The notes beneath the pieces were generated by a model that did no database searches, was not told where the DNA came from, and saw only the letters and a list, made by a program, of their open reading frames with translations. A program made the translations under genes and the position numbers. 64,000 nt of DNA, from positions 1 through 64,000 of the forward strand of contig NZ_AUCH01000018.1 in assembly GCF_000429665.1 (NCBI RefSeq). Direction: 5' to 3'. The stretch is from Azovibrio restrictus DSM 23866 (GTDB lineage: Bacteria; Pseudomonadota; Gammaproteobacteria; Burkholderiales; Rhodocyclaceae). Position 1 is the stretch's first letter, and each line of letters begins with the position of its first letter. Below, in pieces: positions 23,989 through 32,209 of this stretch.

Positions 23989-24879
23989 ATGAAAAATACA
24001 GATCGTCAGTTTTTTGGCGAAGCGCCTGGATGCGACAATTCCCCTACGCTTTGTAGGGCTGCCGACAAAGAACCCACACTGCCCCGGGATGCCCGTCTGC
24101 CCATCAACCGCTGCAACCTGCCGGCGGTGATCCTGGGCAGCCTCAGCTACCAGCGGCACCCGGCGCCCCTGAAGCTGGACGGGGTGGAAGAACTGCACCG
24201 GGACCTGCTGCGGCGCCTGGACGCCACCCCGGAGCCCGGGCGCCGGGCGGAAATCTTCCAGGACTACGTGACCGTGCACTTCTGCCTGGACCACCTGGAG
24301 GAGGCGGGTTTCAGCGGCGGCCCCAAGGGCCGGGCCAAGGCCAATTACGTGCGCATGCTGCGGGGCTGGAGCTTCGATTCCGACAGCCGCGAGGGGGCGG
24401 TGATGAAAGGCTGGGTGGAATCCCGCTTCGGCCTCCTGCCCCGCTACCACGGCGAACCCCTGCGGGACCAGGGCGGCACCGCCTACCAGCGCTACGTGGA
24501 GATGCGGGCCCAGGGCCTGTACGGCACCAATGCCCTGGAAGCCCAGCTGGACCTGGTCTATGCCTACTGCCAGTACGAGTTCGCCCGGCAGCAACCGGGC
24601 GTCAGCCATCTGACCCTGCACCGGGGGGTGAACCACCTGGGGGAACACGAGCGGCTCGCCGACGGTCCCGGGGGGCGGCCGGTACTGCTCCTGAACAGCC
24701 TCAACTCCTTCACCTGCAACCGGGAACGGGCCGGGGAATTCGGGGATTTCATCCTTACCCTGCAGGTGCCGGTGACCAAGGTGCTGTTCCACTGCCGCTT
24801 GCTGCCCGGCACCTTGCAGGGGGAAGAGGAATTTCTTGTGATCGGCGGCGTCTATGGCGCCGAATGCGCTTTTCTCTAG
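23989..24879 (+). CDS. draT: DraT, NAD+-dinitrogen-reductase ADP-ribosyltransferase
   Basis: DraT switches nitrogenase off by ADP-ribosylating NifH when ammonium or darkness/energy stress is sensed. The frame gives up to 296 residues. Similarity to DraT starts near INRCNLPAVILGSLSYQRHP and includes VHFCLDHLEEAGF, ANYVRMLRGWSFDS and QPGVSHLTLHRGVNHL. The only in-frame ATG before this region is 23989, which lacks a good ribosome-binding site and puts the nifH activator site inside the gene, so the start is uncertain (a later non-ATG start is possible). It is divergent from nifH. Its partner draG lies 9 kb away. Confidence 0.92.
   Translation: MKNTDRQFFGEAPGCDNSPTLCRAADKEPTLPRDARLPINRCNLPAVILGSLSYQRHPAPLKLDGVEELHRDLLRRLDATPEPGRRAEIFQDYVTVHFCLDHLEEAGFSGGPKGRAKANYVRMLRGWSFDSDSREGAVMKGWVESRFGLLPRYHGEPLRDQGGTAYQRYVEMRAQGLYGTNALEAQLDLVYAYCQYEFARQQPGVSHLTLHRGVNHLGEHERLADGPGGRPVLLLNSLNSFTCNRERAGEFGDFILTLQVPVTKVLFHCRLLPGTLQGEEEFLVIGGVYGAECAFL
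24052..24067 (-). promoter_or_regulatory. NifA-type upstream activator site for nifH
   Basis: TGT-AGGGCTGCCG-ACA matches TGT-N10-ACA about 100 bases upstream of the -24 element, a classical distance. It falls inside the 5' end of the draT reading frame. Confidence 0.8.
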
Positions 24880-24917
24880 GGACTTGCCGCCAGGGGGCGT
24901 CCAGCCGTCGCCCTGCT

Positions 24918-24957
24918 TATGTCGTATGGCATAAAAAGTAATGTTACATCTGTTACA
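24918..24957 (+). promoter_or_regulatory. Operator-like repeats before the GGDEF/EAL gene
   Basis: A small inverted repeat (TTATG...CATAA, 24918-24935) is followed by a direct repeat (TGTTACA-TC-TGTTACA, 24942-24957) in the short, relatively AT-rich space upstream of the PAS-GGDEF-EAL gene. These may be promoter or operator elements; no known regulator site is recognised. Confidence 0.3.
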
Positions 24958-25028
24958 CTCGGCGCCTTGTCGTGAGTGCCCAGGGCCGCGGGAGCAGCGG
25001 TTTCCGGCGGGCGAGAAGGGAGGGAAGT

Positions 25029-28022
25029 GTGTCAGCCAAGGAACGTCTGCGTTTCGGAGTGGCCCTGGTGGTCCTGCTCTGGCTGCTCATGGGCGCCTGG
25101 ATCGCCATGGACCTGCAGCAGACCCACAGCCGCGACCTCTTCGTGGCCGAGCGGGTCGCCGGCACCCTGACCCGGGTTCTGGAAGGGCACCTGGAGGCCC
25201 TGTCCCAGAAGATGGACCTGCGTCTTTCGGAGTTCGCTTCCCGCTTTCAGCAGGACATCGCCGCCGGGTCCGGTGATGCCGCCATCCAGGCCAACCTGAG
25301 CCAGTCCCTGGCCCTGTTTCCCGAGGCCCACAGCTTCCGGGTGGCCGATGCCCAGGGCAACTACCTGTTCGATGCCACCGGCCGGCTGGCCAACGTCAAC
25401 ATCGCCGACCGCTCCTATTTCCGCACCCTGCGCGACCAGCCCGGGGTGGGCCTGGTGGTTTCCGAACCGATGGAATCCCGGGTCACCGGGGACTGGGTGA
25501 TCGTCTATGCCCGGCGCCTGGAAGACAGCCAGGGCCGCTTTCTCGGCATCGTCCTGGCGGCGGTGCGCAGCAACTTCTTCGAACAGTTCTTCGCGACCCT
25601 GCACCTGGGGGAGGGCAGCGTCATCGCCCTGTGGGGCAGCGACATGGAACTGGTGGCCCGCTGGCCCCAGCTGCCCCGGAAGTTGGGACAGCGCCTGGGC
25701 GACAGTCCCATCCTCGATGCCCTGGCAGCAGGCCGGACCGAGGGCAGCTTCCGTCGGGCCGGAGCCCTGGACGGGGTGGAGCGCCTGTTCTACTTCCGCC
25801 AGCTGCAGGGGGTGCCCTTCGTGGTCAGTGTCGGTCAGGCCGATGTCCAGGTCCTGGCGGAGTGGCGCCAGCGGGTCAAGGTCTATGCCTTCCTCGGCGC
25901 CGTCACCACCCTGGCCATGGTGCTGCTGGTGCGGGTATGGACCCTGCGCTACCGCCACGCCCTGTCCCTGGCCGAGCAGATGACCCAGGCGGTCAAGGCC
26001 AAGAGCCGCGAGGGGCGGGCCCTGCTGGATTCCATCCCCGACCCGGCCTGGCTGCTGGATACGGATGGTCGCTACCTGGCAGTGAATGAGGCCTTCTGCC
26101 GCTACAAGGGACAGTCCATGGAAGAGGTGGTGGGGCATACGGTGGACGAGCTGTTTCCCCCCGATGAGGCAGAGCGGCTGCGGCAAGGGCAGCAGGAGGT
26201 GTATGCCCGGGGCGGTCCGGTGCGTCAGGAGGTGTGGCTGGACCTGGGCCGGGACCTGGGGCGGCGCCCCTTCGAGTTCCTCCGGGTGCCGGTGTGCGAC
26301 GAACAGGGGCAGCCCCGGGGCCTGGCCGGGGTGGCCTGGGACATGTCCGAGCGTTTCGAGGCGGAAGCCCGGCAGCGGCTGATCACCCAGGTCTTTGACC
26401 ATAGCACCGAGGCCCTGTTGATCCTGGACGGGCGGATGGAGGCGGTGGCGATCAACCGGGCGTTCACCGAGTTCACCGGCTACCAGCTGGAGGATGTCCT
26501 GGGGCACATCCCCCGGGAGTTCGCCGCCCCCCGGCACGACGGCGCTTTCTTCGACATGATCCGGGAGCGGCTGGCCGAGCAGGGCAGCTGGTCCGGGGAG
26601 GCCTGGGTGCGCTGCAAGAACGGCCTGGAGCGGCCCCTGGAATGCCGGGCCACGCCCATCGTCAATGGGGACCAGGTGGTGAACTGGACCGTGTTCATGC
26701 GCGACCTGTCCGAGCGCAAGGCCGCCGAGGCCCGCATCGACACCCTGACCAACATGGATCCCCTCACGGACCTGCCCAACCGCAGCAGCTTCACCCGCTA
26801 TCTGGAGGACTGGCTCGCGGCCGGGGGCGCCGGGGCCCTGCTGGTCCTGGATCTGGATCAGCTGAGCCGGGTCAATGACGCCTATGGCCACGCGGCCGGG
26901 GACAAGCTCCTGCGCCGCATGGGCGGGCGCCTGCGGCGCCTGCTCCGGGAGCGGGACGTGATCGGCCGCCTGGGGGACGACCAGTTCGGCATCCTGTTCG
27001 GATTTTCCGGGGTGGACCTGCACGGGGTGGAAAGCGTCACCCGCAAGCTCCTGGAGGCCGTGGCCCGGCCCATCCTGATCGAGGGGCATCACGTGGTGTG
27101 CACCGCCTGCGTCGGCATCTGCCTGGTGCCCCGGGACGGCAAGGAGGCGGCCCTGCTGCTGCGCAATGCCGATGCGGCCATGCACGACGCCAAGAATGCG
27201 GGGCAGAACAGCTACCGCTGCTTCTCCGAAGACATGAACCAGCGGCTCACCGAGCGCCTGCGCCTGGAAAGCGACCTGCGCGGCGCCCTGGAGCGCCGGG
27301 AGCTGCGGCTCCATTACCAGCCCCAGGTGGAAATCCGCAACGGGCACATTGTCGGCTTTGAAAGCCTGCTGCGCTGGGCCCACCCGGAGCTGGGGCTGAT
27401 CTCGCCCCTGGCTTTCATTCCCCTGGCCGAGGAAACCCGCCTGATCCTGCCCATCGGCGACTGGGTGCTGGAGGAGTCCTGCCGCCAGAACCGGGCCTGG
27501 CAGGACCAGGGGCTGCCTCCCATGGTGGTGGCGGTGAACATCTCCGCCGTGCAGTTCCAGGGCGACATCCTGGTGGACAGCGTCGCCCGGGCCCTGGAAA
27601 GATCGGGCCTGGAGGCCCGCTGGCTGGAGCTGGAAATCACCGAGAGCGTGCTGATGCAGGAGCCGGAGCAGGCGGCCGCCACCCTGGTCCGGCTCAAGGC
27701 CCTGGGGGTGCGCCTGTCCATCGACGATTTCGGCACCGGGTATTCCAGCCTGGCCTACCTGAAGCGCTTCCCCATCGACAAGATCAAGATCGACCGGTCC
27801 TTCATCCGCGACCTCTGCCACGACCCCGACGACGCCGCCATCGTGCGCATGGTCCTGGGCATGGCCCGGGAGCTGCAGCGCACGGTCATTGCCGAAGGGG
27901 TGGAAAGCGAAGCCCAGCTGGGCTTCCTGCTGGCGCACCAGTGCCATGAATACCAGGGTTTCCTGTGCAGCCCGCCGGTTCCGGCGGCCCAGGTGCCCGC
28001 CCTGCTGCAACGGCTTTCCTGA
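25029..28022 (+). CDS. Membrane dCache-PAS-PAS-GGDEF-EAL protein, probable c-di-GMP phosphodiesterase
   Basis: About 997 residues. Order: TM helix (about 10-28), periplasmic double-Cache-type sensor (about 30-280), TM helix (about 285-305), two PAS domains (about 330-440 and 445-560), GGDEF (about 575-730), EAL (about 740-990). The GGDEF signature is degenerate (GRLGDDQFGIL), so cyclase activity is doubtful. EAL motifs are intact: FESLLRW, ELEITESVL, IDDFGTGYSSL, KIKIDRSFI, VIAEGVES, supporting c-di-GMP hydrolysis. GTG 25029 is chosen because GGGAGGGAAGT stands before it; GTG 24972 is the alternative. It may tune the adhesin/biofilm switch to an external signal. Confidence 0.88.
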   Translation: MSAKERLRFGVALVVLLWLLMGAWIAMDLQQTHSRDLFVAERVAGTLTRVLEGHLEALSQKMDLRLSEFASRFQQDIAAGSGDAAIQANLSQSLALFPEAHSFRVADAQGNYLFDATGRLANVNIADRSYFRTLRDQPGVGLVVSEPMESRVTGDWVIVYARRLEDSQGRFLGIVLAAVRSNFFEQFFATLHLGEGSVIALWGSDMELVARWPQLPRKLGQRLGDSPILDALAAGRTEGSFRRAGALDGVERLFYFRQLQGVPFVVSVGQADVQVLAEWRQRVKVYAFLGAVTTLAMVLLVRVWTLRYRHALSLAEQMTQAVKAKSREGRALLDSIPDPAWLLDTDGRYLAVNEAFCRYKGQSMEEVVGHTVDELFPPDEAERLRQGQQEVYARGGPVRQEVWLDLGRDLGRRPFEFLRVPVCDEQGQPRGLAGVAWDMSERFEAEARQRLITQVFDHSTEALLILDGRMEAVAINRAFTEFTGYQLEDVLGHIPREFAAPRHDGAFFDMIRERLAEQGSWSGEAWVRCKNGLERPLECRATPIVNGDQVVNWTVFMRDLSERKAAEARIDTLTNMDPLTDLPNRSSFTRYLEDWLAAGGAGALLVLDLDQLSRVNDAYGHAAGDKLLRRMGGRLRRLLRERDVIGRLGDDQFGILFGFSGVDLHGVESVTRKLLEAVARPILIEGHHVVCTACVGICLVPRDGKEAALLLRNADAAMHDAKNAGQNSYRCFSEDMNQRLTERLRLESDLRGALERRELRLHYQPQVEIRNGHIVGFESLLRWAHPELGLISPLAFIPLAEETRLILPIGDWVLEESCRQNRAWQDQGLPPMVVAVNISAVQFQGDILVDSVARALERSGLEARWLELEITESVLMQEPEQAAATLVRLKALGVRLSIDDFGTGYSSLAYLKRFPIDKIKIDRSFIRDLCHDPDDAAIVRMVLGMARELQRTVIAEGVESEAQLGFLLAHQCHEYQGFLCSPPVPAAQVPALLQRLS

Positions 28023-28045
28023 GTTCTCCGGGGCCTGGCGGCGCT

Positions 28046-28061
28046 TGTCGGGAACCCGACA
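28046..28061 (+). promoter_or_regulatory. NifA-type activator site upstream of the SIR2-like gene
   Basis: TGT-CGGGAACCCG-ACA is an exact TGT-N10-ACA match and a perfect palindrome (TTGTCGGG-AA-CCCGACAA, 28045-28062). It is also a possible hairpin at the end of the preceding gene, so it might instead be a terminator stem without T-run. Confidence 0.6.
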
Positions 28062-28112
28062 AAGCCCCCGCCATCCTGGCCCGGGGGCGCGTCCCTGCTG
28101 GTTTTCCGGGCT

Positions 28113-28127
28113 CGGCGTGAAATTTGC
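28113..28127 (+). promoter_or_regulatory. Probable sigma54 promoter of the SIR2-like gene
   Basis: CGGCGTG-AAAT-TTGC keeps the invariant GG and a perfect TTGC at the right spacing; three bases of the -24 box differ from consensus. It is 52 bases downstream of the NifA-type site and 35 bases before the start codon. Confidence 0.55.
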
Positions 28128-28162
28128 TGTCGTGCTGTGTTCCCCCACAGAGGCCACACAAC

Positions 28163-29008
28163 ATGACACCAGAACTGCGCCAGAAACTCCTTGCCGGTCT
28201 TCACGACGGCTCCATCGTGCCCTACCTGGGCTGCGGCGTCCTGCGGGACGTGGTGGCCGTGGAAGGCGGGCAGCCCATCCCCGCCGACAGCGATTCCCTG
28301 ATCATCGCCCTGAACGGCGGCAAGCCCATGTCCCCGAAGCTCATGTACGAGTTCCCCCGGGCCGCCATGAACGTGGAACTGAAGCGGGGTCGCAGCGCCG
28401 TGGAGAAATTCCTCACCCGCACCTACGGGCAGACCGCCTGGACCCGGGCCCGCCTGCATGACTGGCTCAAGGAAATCCGTCCCCCCTACGTGGTAGACAT
28501 CAACCGGGATACCCAGCTGCAGGATTCCTACGCCGGGGTGCCCCACCTGTTGATCATGGGCATCGCCCGCATGGGGGGCACCGACTACCGCTTCAAGCTC
28601 TACGAGTACGGGGCGGAGGGGTACCGGGAGATCGCCCCGGAAGCGGTCAATCCGGCCCTGCCCATCCTCTTCAAGCCCATGGGCTCGCCCGTGCCCAAGC
28701 CCAGTTACATCGCCTCCGACGCGGACTACGTGGATTACATCACCGAGCTGATGGGCGGCTTTTCCATCCCCGGCTTCCTCAAGGAGCGCCGGGTGGGCAA
28801 GCAATACCTGCTGATGGGCCTGCGCCTCAACCGGGACACGGAACGCATGGTCATGGCCGACATCATCTACAGCGCTGGCAGCCCCGCCGGCTGGGTGATG
28901 CTCCCCGAACCCAATGACAAGGAACGCCGCTTCTGCAAGAAGCTGGGCCTGGAAGTGGTCGAAGCGGACTGGAGCGAGCTGGTGGGCGAAGTCCCGGTAA
29001 CCGCCTGA
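28163..29008 (+). CDS. SIR2-like domain protein, nif-associated
   Basis: The 281-residue soluble protein starts at ATG 28163 (MTPELRQKLLAGLHDGSIVPYLGCGVL), where the VPYLGCGVL segment resembles the NAD-binding start of SIR2-like (SIR2_2) proteins. The rest includes PPYVVDINRDTQLQDSYAG and KRRVGKQYLLMGLRLNRDTER-type stretches. NAD-related chemistry would fit the DraT/DraG system encoded nearby, but the catalytic activity is unproven. Its upstream region has both a NifA-type site and a -24/-12-like promoter, so it probably belongs to the nif regulon. Confidence 0.75.
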   Translation: MTPELRQKLLAGLHDGSIVPYLGCGVLRDVVAVEGGQPIPADSDSLIIALNGGKPMSPKLMYEFPRAAMNVELKRGRSAVEKFLTRTYGQTAWTRARLHDWLKEIRPPYVVDINRDTQLQDSYAGVPHLLIMGIARMGGTDYRFKLYEYGAEGYREIAPEAVNPALPILFKPMGSPVPKPSYIASDADYVDYITELMGGFSIPGFLKERRVGKQYLLMGLRLNRDTERMVMADIIYSAGSPAGWVMLPEPNDKERRFCKKLGLEVVEADWSELVGEVPVTA

Positions 29009-29019
29009 TCCAACTTGTT

Positions 29020-29580
29020 GATTTAAAACTTGAACCTTTGCCACAGAGGCACAGGGACGCAGAGAAAGTCTTGAAACAGATGCTTGCATGGTTTGCATCG
29101 CTCTCCCAGAGGTTGGGTAGGGAATCCAGGCTGCTTTTCCTCCGTGTCTCTGTGTCTCTGTGGTTCAACTGAGGTTTTGACGTTGAATCAAGCTAGCTGC
29201 CTGATTCAGCTTGGTAATGTTGAACAGAAACCTTTGCCACAGAGGCACAGAGACGCAGAGAAAGTCATAAAACAGATGTTTGCATGGTTTGCATCGCTCA
29301 CCCAGAGGCTGGGTAGGGGAATCCAGGCTGCTTTTCCTCAGTGTCTCCGTGTCTCTGTGGTTCAACTGAGGTTTTAGCGTTCGGTCAAGCTGGATCGCCT
29401 GGTCCAACTTGTTAATTTAAAACAAAATTTTTCACCATGGAGGCACAGAAGCACAGAGAAAGTCTTAAAAAATGCTTGCATGGTTTGCATCGCTCACCCA
29501 GAGGTTGGGTAGGGGAATCCAGGCTGCTTTTCCTCCGTGTCTCTGTGTCTCTGTGGTTCAACTAAGGTTTTAACGTTCGA
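29020..29580. repeat. Three tandem copies of the CACAGAG-type inverted repeat
   Basis: Copies span about 29020-29180, 29220-29375 and 29402-29575. Each has a left arm (CACAGAGGCACAGAGACGCAG), a central segment with TGCTTGCATGGTTTGCATCG and CCCAGAGGTTGGGTAGGG, and a complementary right arm (CCGTGTCTCTGTGTCTCTGTGG) ending in GGTTCAACT-A/G-AGGTTTT. Copies are about 90% alike by eye. They fill the whole 635-base gap between the SIR2-like and CheW-type genes; no credible gene lies in it. Each could fold into a long hairpin. Confidence 0.85.
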
Positions 29581-29643
29581 TCAAGCGACCAGCCTGCCCC
29601 AGAAGCCGGCGGTCGCTTCTTTACATCACCAAGGGAGGTAGAC

Positions 29644-32193
29644 ATGGAAGGCAAGGCCAGGGATCAACTGCAGCACCTGAAGCAGGATTTCATCCCCTAC
29701 ATGGGCAATGTGGCCCGTTGCGAGCGGGAGCTCACCGAGCTGGATTTCAACTGGCGCATGATCGAGACCATCGCCAAGATGATCTGTCCGGCGGAGGCCA
29801 AGAACATCCTGCCCACCATGGCCCGCACCCGGGCCGGATTCGCCAAGCTGGAAGCCCAGTTGATGGATAACCTGATTCTGGAGACCATCCGGAAGGTGGT
29901 GCTGGAAGTGCGCTCCAAGGCCCAGGTGGTGGTGGACATCGTCATCCGCAACCTGTTCGAGCGCACCGCTGACGTGGGCTTCCTGGCCACCGACGACAAC
30001 ATCCGCCAGTTCATCCTGCAGGAGGCCGGGGCCCCCAACAGCGAATGCCTGCGGGCCCGTCTGGCCGAGTACCGGGACAAATACACGGTCTACGACGAGA
30101 TCATCATCCTCAATACCAAGGGGCGGGTGCTGACTCACCTGAACACCGAACATCCCCTGACCGCCTCCGCCGATCCCCTGCTGGCCGAGACCCTGGCTTC
30201 CGGCGGCTACGTGGAGACCTTCCGGGCCACGGACCTGCGCCCGGGCCAGGACCAGGCCCTGATCTACTCCCAGCGCATCGAGCACCCGGAGAGCGGCGAG
30301 CCCATCGGCGTGCTCTGCCTGTCCTTCAAGTTCGCCGATGAGATGGCCGGCATCTTCCAGCGCCTGGGCACGGGGGACGACCGTTCCGTGCTGCTCTTGC
30401 TGGATGAGGCCGGGCGGGTGATCGCCTCCAGCGACATCCATCACATCCCCCTGGGCTGCAGCCTGGAGATGGTGGAGGGGGATTACGGCATCGTCGCCTT
30501 CGGTGGCCGGGAATACCTGGCCAAGACATGCGCCACGGCCGGCTACCAGGGCTACCTGGGCATGGGCTGGCGTGGTCACGTGATGGTGCCCCTGAGCTCG
30601 GCCTTCAAGGACATCCAGGGCAAGGCCCTGGACATCATCGGCAAGGACACCCTGGCGGCCATTCTCAGCAATGCCGAACAGTTCTGCCCGGCCCTGGCCG
30701 AGATCGCCCGGGACGCGGACACCATCAACCTGGCCCTGCGCCGGGTGGTGTGGAGCGGTCAGGTGATGGCGGCCGGGGCCTCCAGCGGCAGCGGCGACCT
30801 GTCCCGCCTGAAGGTGATCCTGCAGCAGATTTCCGAAACCGGGGACCGTACCAGCAAGCTCTTTGCCGACTCCATCCGCGACCTGTACGGCACGGTGATC
30901 TCGTCGCTCCTGGCCGACGCCCAGTTCATCGCCGGCCTGATGATAGACATCATGGACCGTAACCTCTACGAGCGCGCCAACGACTGCCGCTGGTGGGCCC
31001 TGACGCCGGACATCCGCCGCCTCATGAGCGAGGCGGACTTCACCCCGGAAGCCGTAGACAAGATCAACGCCATCCTGGCCTACATCAACGGGCTGTACAC
31101 GGTCTATACCCGGCTGTTCGTCTATGACCTGGCCGGCAACGTGGTGGCCGCCTCGGACTTGCACCAGGACGGCCTGGCCGTGGTGGGGAAAAGGGTGGAG
31201 GCCGACTACGTGGCCCGGGTCTGCCGGCTCCAGTCCTCCCAGCAGTACTGCGTCTCCGCCTTCGAGAAAAGCTGGCTGTACGGCGGCTTTCCCACCTACA
31301 TCTACAACGCCGCCATCCGGCACGTGGAAGATCCGGCCCAGGTGGTGGGGGGCATCGGCATCGTCTTCGACGCCGGGCCCGAATTCCGCAACATGCTCAA
31401 GGCCGCCCTGCCCGGCAAGGAAGGGGCCTTCGCCCTGTTCCTGGACCGTAACGGCATCATCATCTCCACCACCACCGAGACCCAGCCCGTGGGCCGCCGT
31501 TTTGCCCTGGACGAAGGCTACCTGGGCCTGGAAAACGGCGCTGGCCGCTCCTCGGTGATGGAGCTGGAGGGGCAGCTCTACATCGTCGGTGCCCGCATGT
31601 CCTCGGGCTACCGGGAATACAAGCGCAGCGGCGACTACCAGAACGACATCCTGGCCGCGGTGTTCGTGCCCATCGGCCGCAAGCAGGAGGCGGCCGCCCC
31701 GGGGAAGGCCCCGGAAAGCCTGGCCTTCCCCCTGCCCAAGGGGCGGGAGACGGCGGATTTCGCCACCTTCTACATCGGCCGGCGCCTCTACGCCCTGCCG
31801 GCGGCGGCGGTGATTGACTCGGTGGACGCAGACGCCATCTCCCCCATGGGCGGCGCCCGCCGCTACCTGGCCGGCATCCTCACCCTGCCCCTGGGAGGCG
31901 AGGAGAGCAACAGCATCGTGCCGGTGCTGGACATGCACTTCCTCCTCGATCTGCCCGCCGCCGAATCGCGCAACCACATCGTCATCATGCGCACGGCCGG
32001 CGGCCCCATCGGCCTGCTGGTGAGCGACCTGCACCAGGTGCCGGAATTCGACCTGGCCGACGTGGAAGAGGTCCCCGAGATGATCCGCCAGGACACCGGC
32101 TACATTGCCAGCGTCATCCACCTGCACGAACAGGGCAAGGTGGTCCAGGTTCTGGACCCGGAAAAGATCTTCCAGGCCGCCCGGGCCCACTGA
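29644..32193 (+). CDS. Large soluble CheW-fusion protein with duplicated sensor-like modules
   Basis: The 849-residue protein, preceded by GGGAGGT, has no signal peptide or transmembrane helix. Two related modules are visible: residues about 100-330 (NLFERTADVGFLATDDNIRQ; YTVYDEIIILNTKGRV) and about 437-640 (NLYERANDCRWWALTPDIRR; YTVYTRLFVYDLAGNV). Both resemble Cache/PAS-like sensor folds. The C-terminus from about residue 705 is CheW-like (FYIGRRLYALPAAAVIDSVD; GILTLPLGG; VPVLDMHFLL; GLLVSDLHQVPEF), so it should dock with CheA or chemoreceptors. It may feed an internal metabolic signal into chemotaxis. No other che gene is in the window. Confidence 0.82.
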   Translation: MEGKARDQLQHLKQDFIPYMGNVARCERELTELDFNWRMIETIAKMICPAEAKNILPTMARTRAGFAKLEAQLMDNLILETIRKVVLEVRSKAQVVVDIVIRNLFERTADVGFLATDDNIRQFILQEAGAPNSECLRARLAEYRDKYTVYDEIIILNTKGRVLTHLNTEHPLTASADPLLAETLASGGYVETFRATDLRPGQDQALIYSQRIEHPESGEPIGVLCLSFKFADEMAGIFQRLGTGDDRSVLLLLDEAGRVIASSDIHHIPLGCSLEMVEGDYGIVAFGGREYLAKTCATAGYQGYLGMGWRGHVMVPLSSAFKDIQGKALDIIGKDTLAAILSNAEQFCPALAEIARDADTINLALRRVVWSGQVMAAGASSGSGDLSRLKVILQQISETGDRTSKLFADSIRDLYGTVISSLLADAQFIAGLMIDIMDRNLYERANDCRWWALTPDIRRLMSEADFTPEAVDKINAILAYINGLYTVYTRLFVYDLAGNVVAASDLHQDGLAVVGKRVEADYVARVCRLQSSQQYCVSAFEKSWLYGGFPTYIYNAAIRHVEDPAQVVGGIGIVFDAGPEFRNMLKAALPGKEGAFALFLDRNGIIISTTTETQPVGRRFALDEGYLGLENGAGRSSVMELEGQLYIVGARMSSGYREYKRSGDYQNDILAAVFVPIGRKQEAAAPGKAPESLAFPLPKGRETADFATFYIGRRLYALPAAAVIDSVDADAISPMGGARRYLAGILTLPLGGEESNSIVPVLDMHFLLDLPAAESRNHIVIMRTAGGPIGLLVSDLHQVPEFDLADVEEVPEMIRQDTGYIASVIHLHEQGKVVQVLDPEKIFQAARAH

Positions 32194-32209
32194 AGCGAGG
32201 GAAGCCGGC

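Noticed and set aside
25032..28169. Antisense reading frame of over 1,000 codons opposite the GGDEF/EAL gene
   Set aside because: It is a GC-driven shadow: composition is low-complexity (Gly/Gln/His rich) without domains, and the plus-strand protein has intact motifs.
29020..29580. CRISPR array
   Set aside because: The repeats are about 150 bases, only three, with inverted arms and no short regular direct repeats and spacers; no cas genes are nearby.
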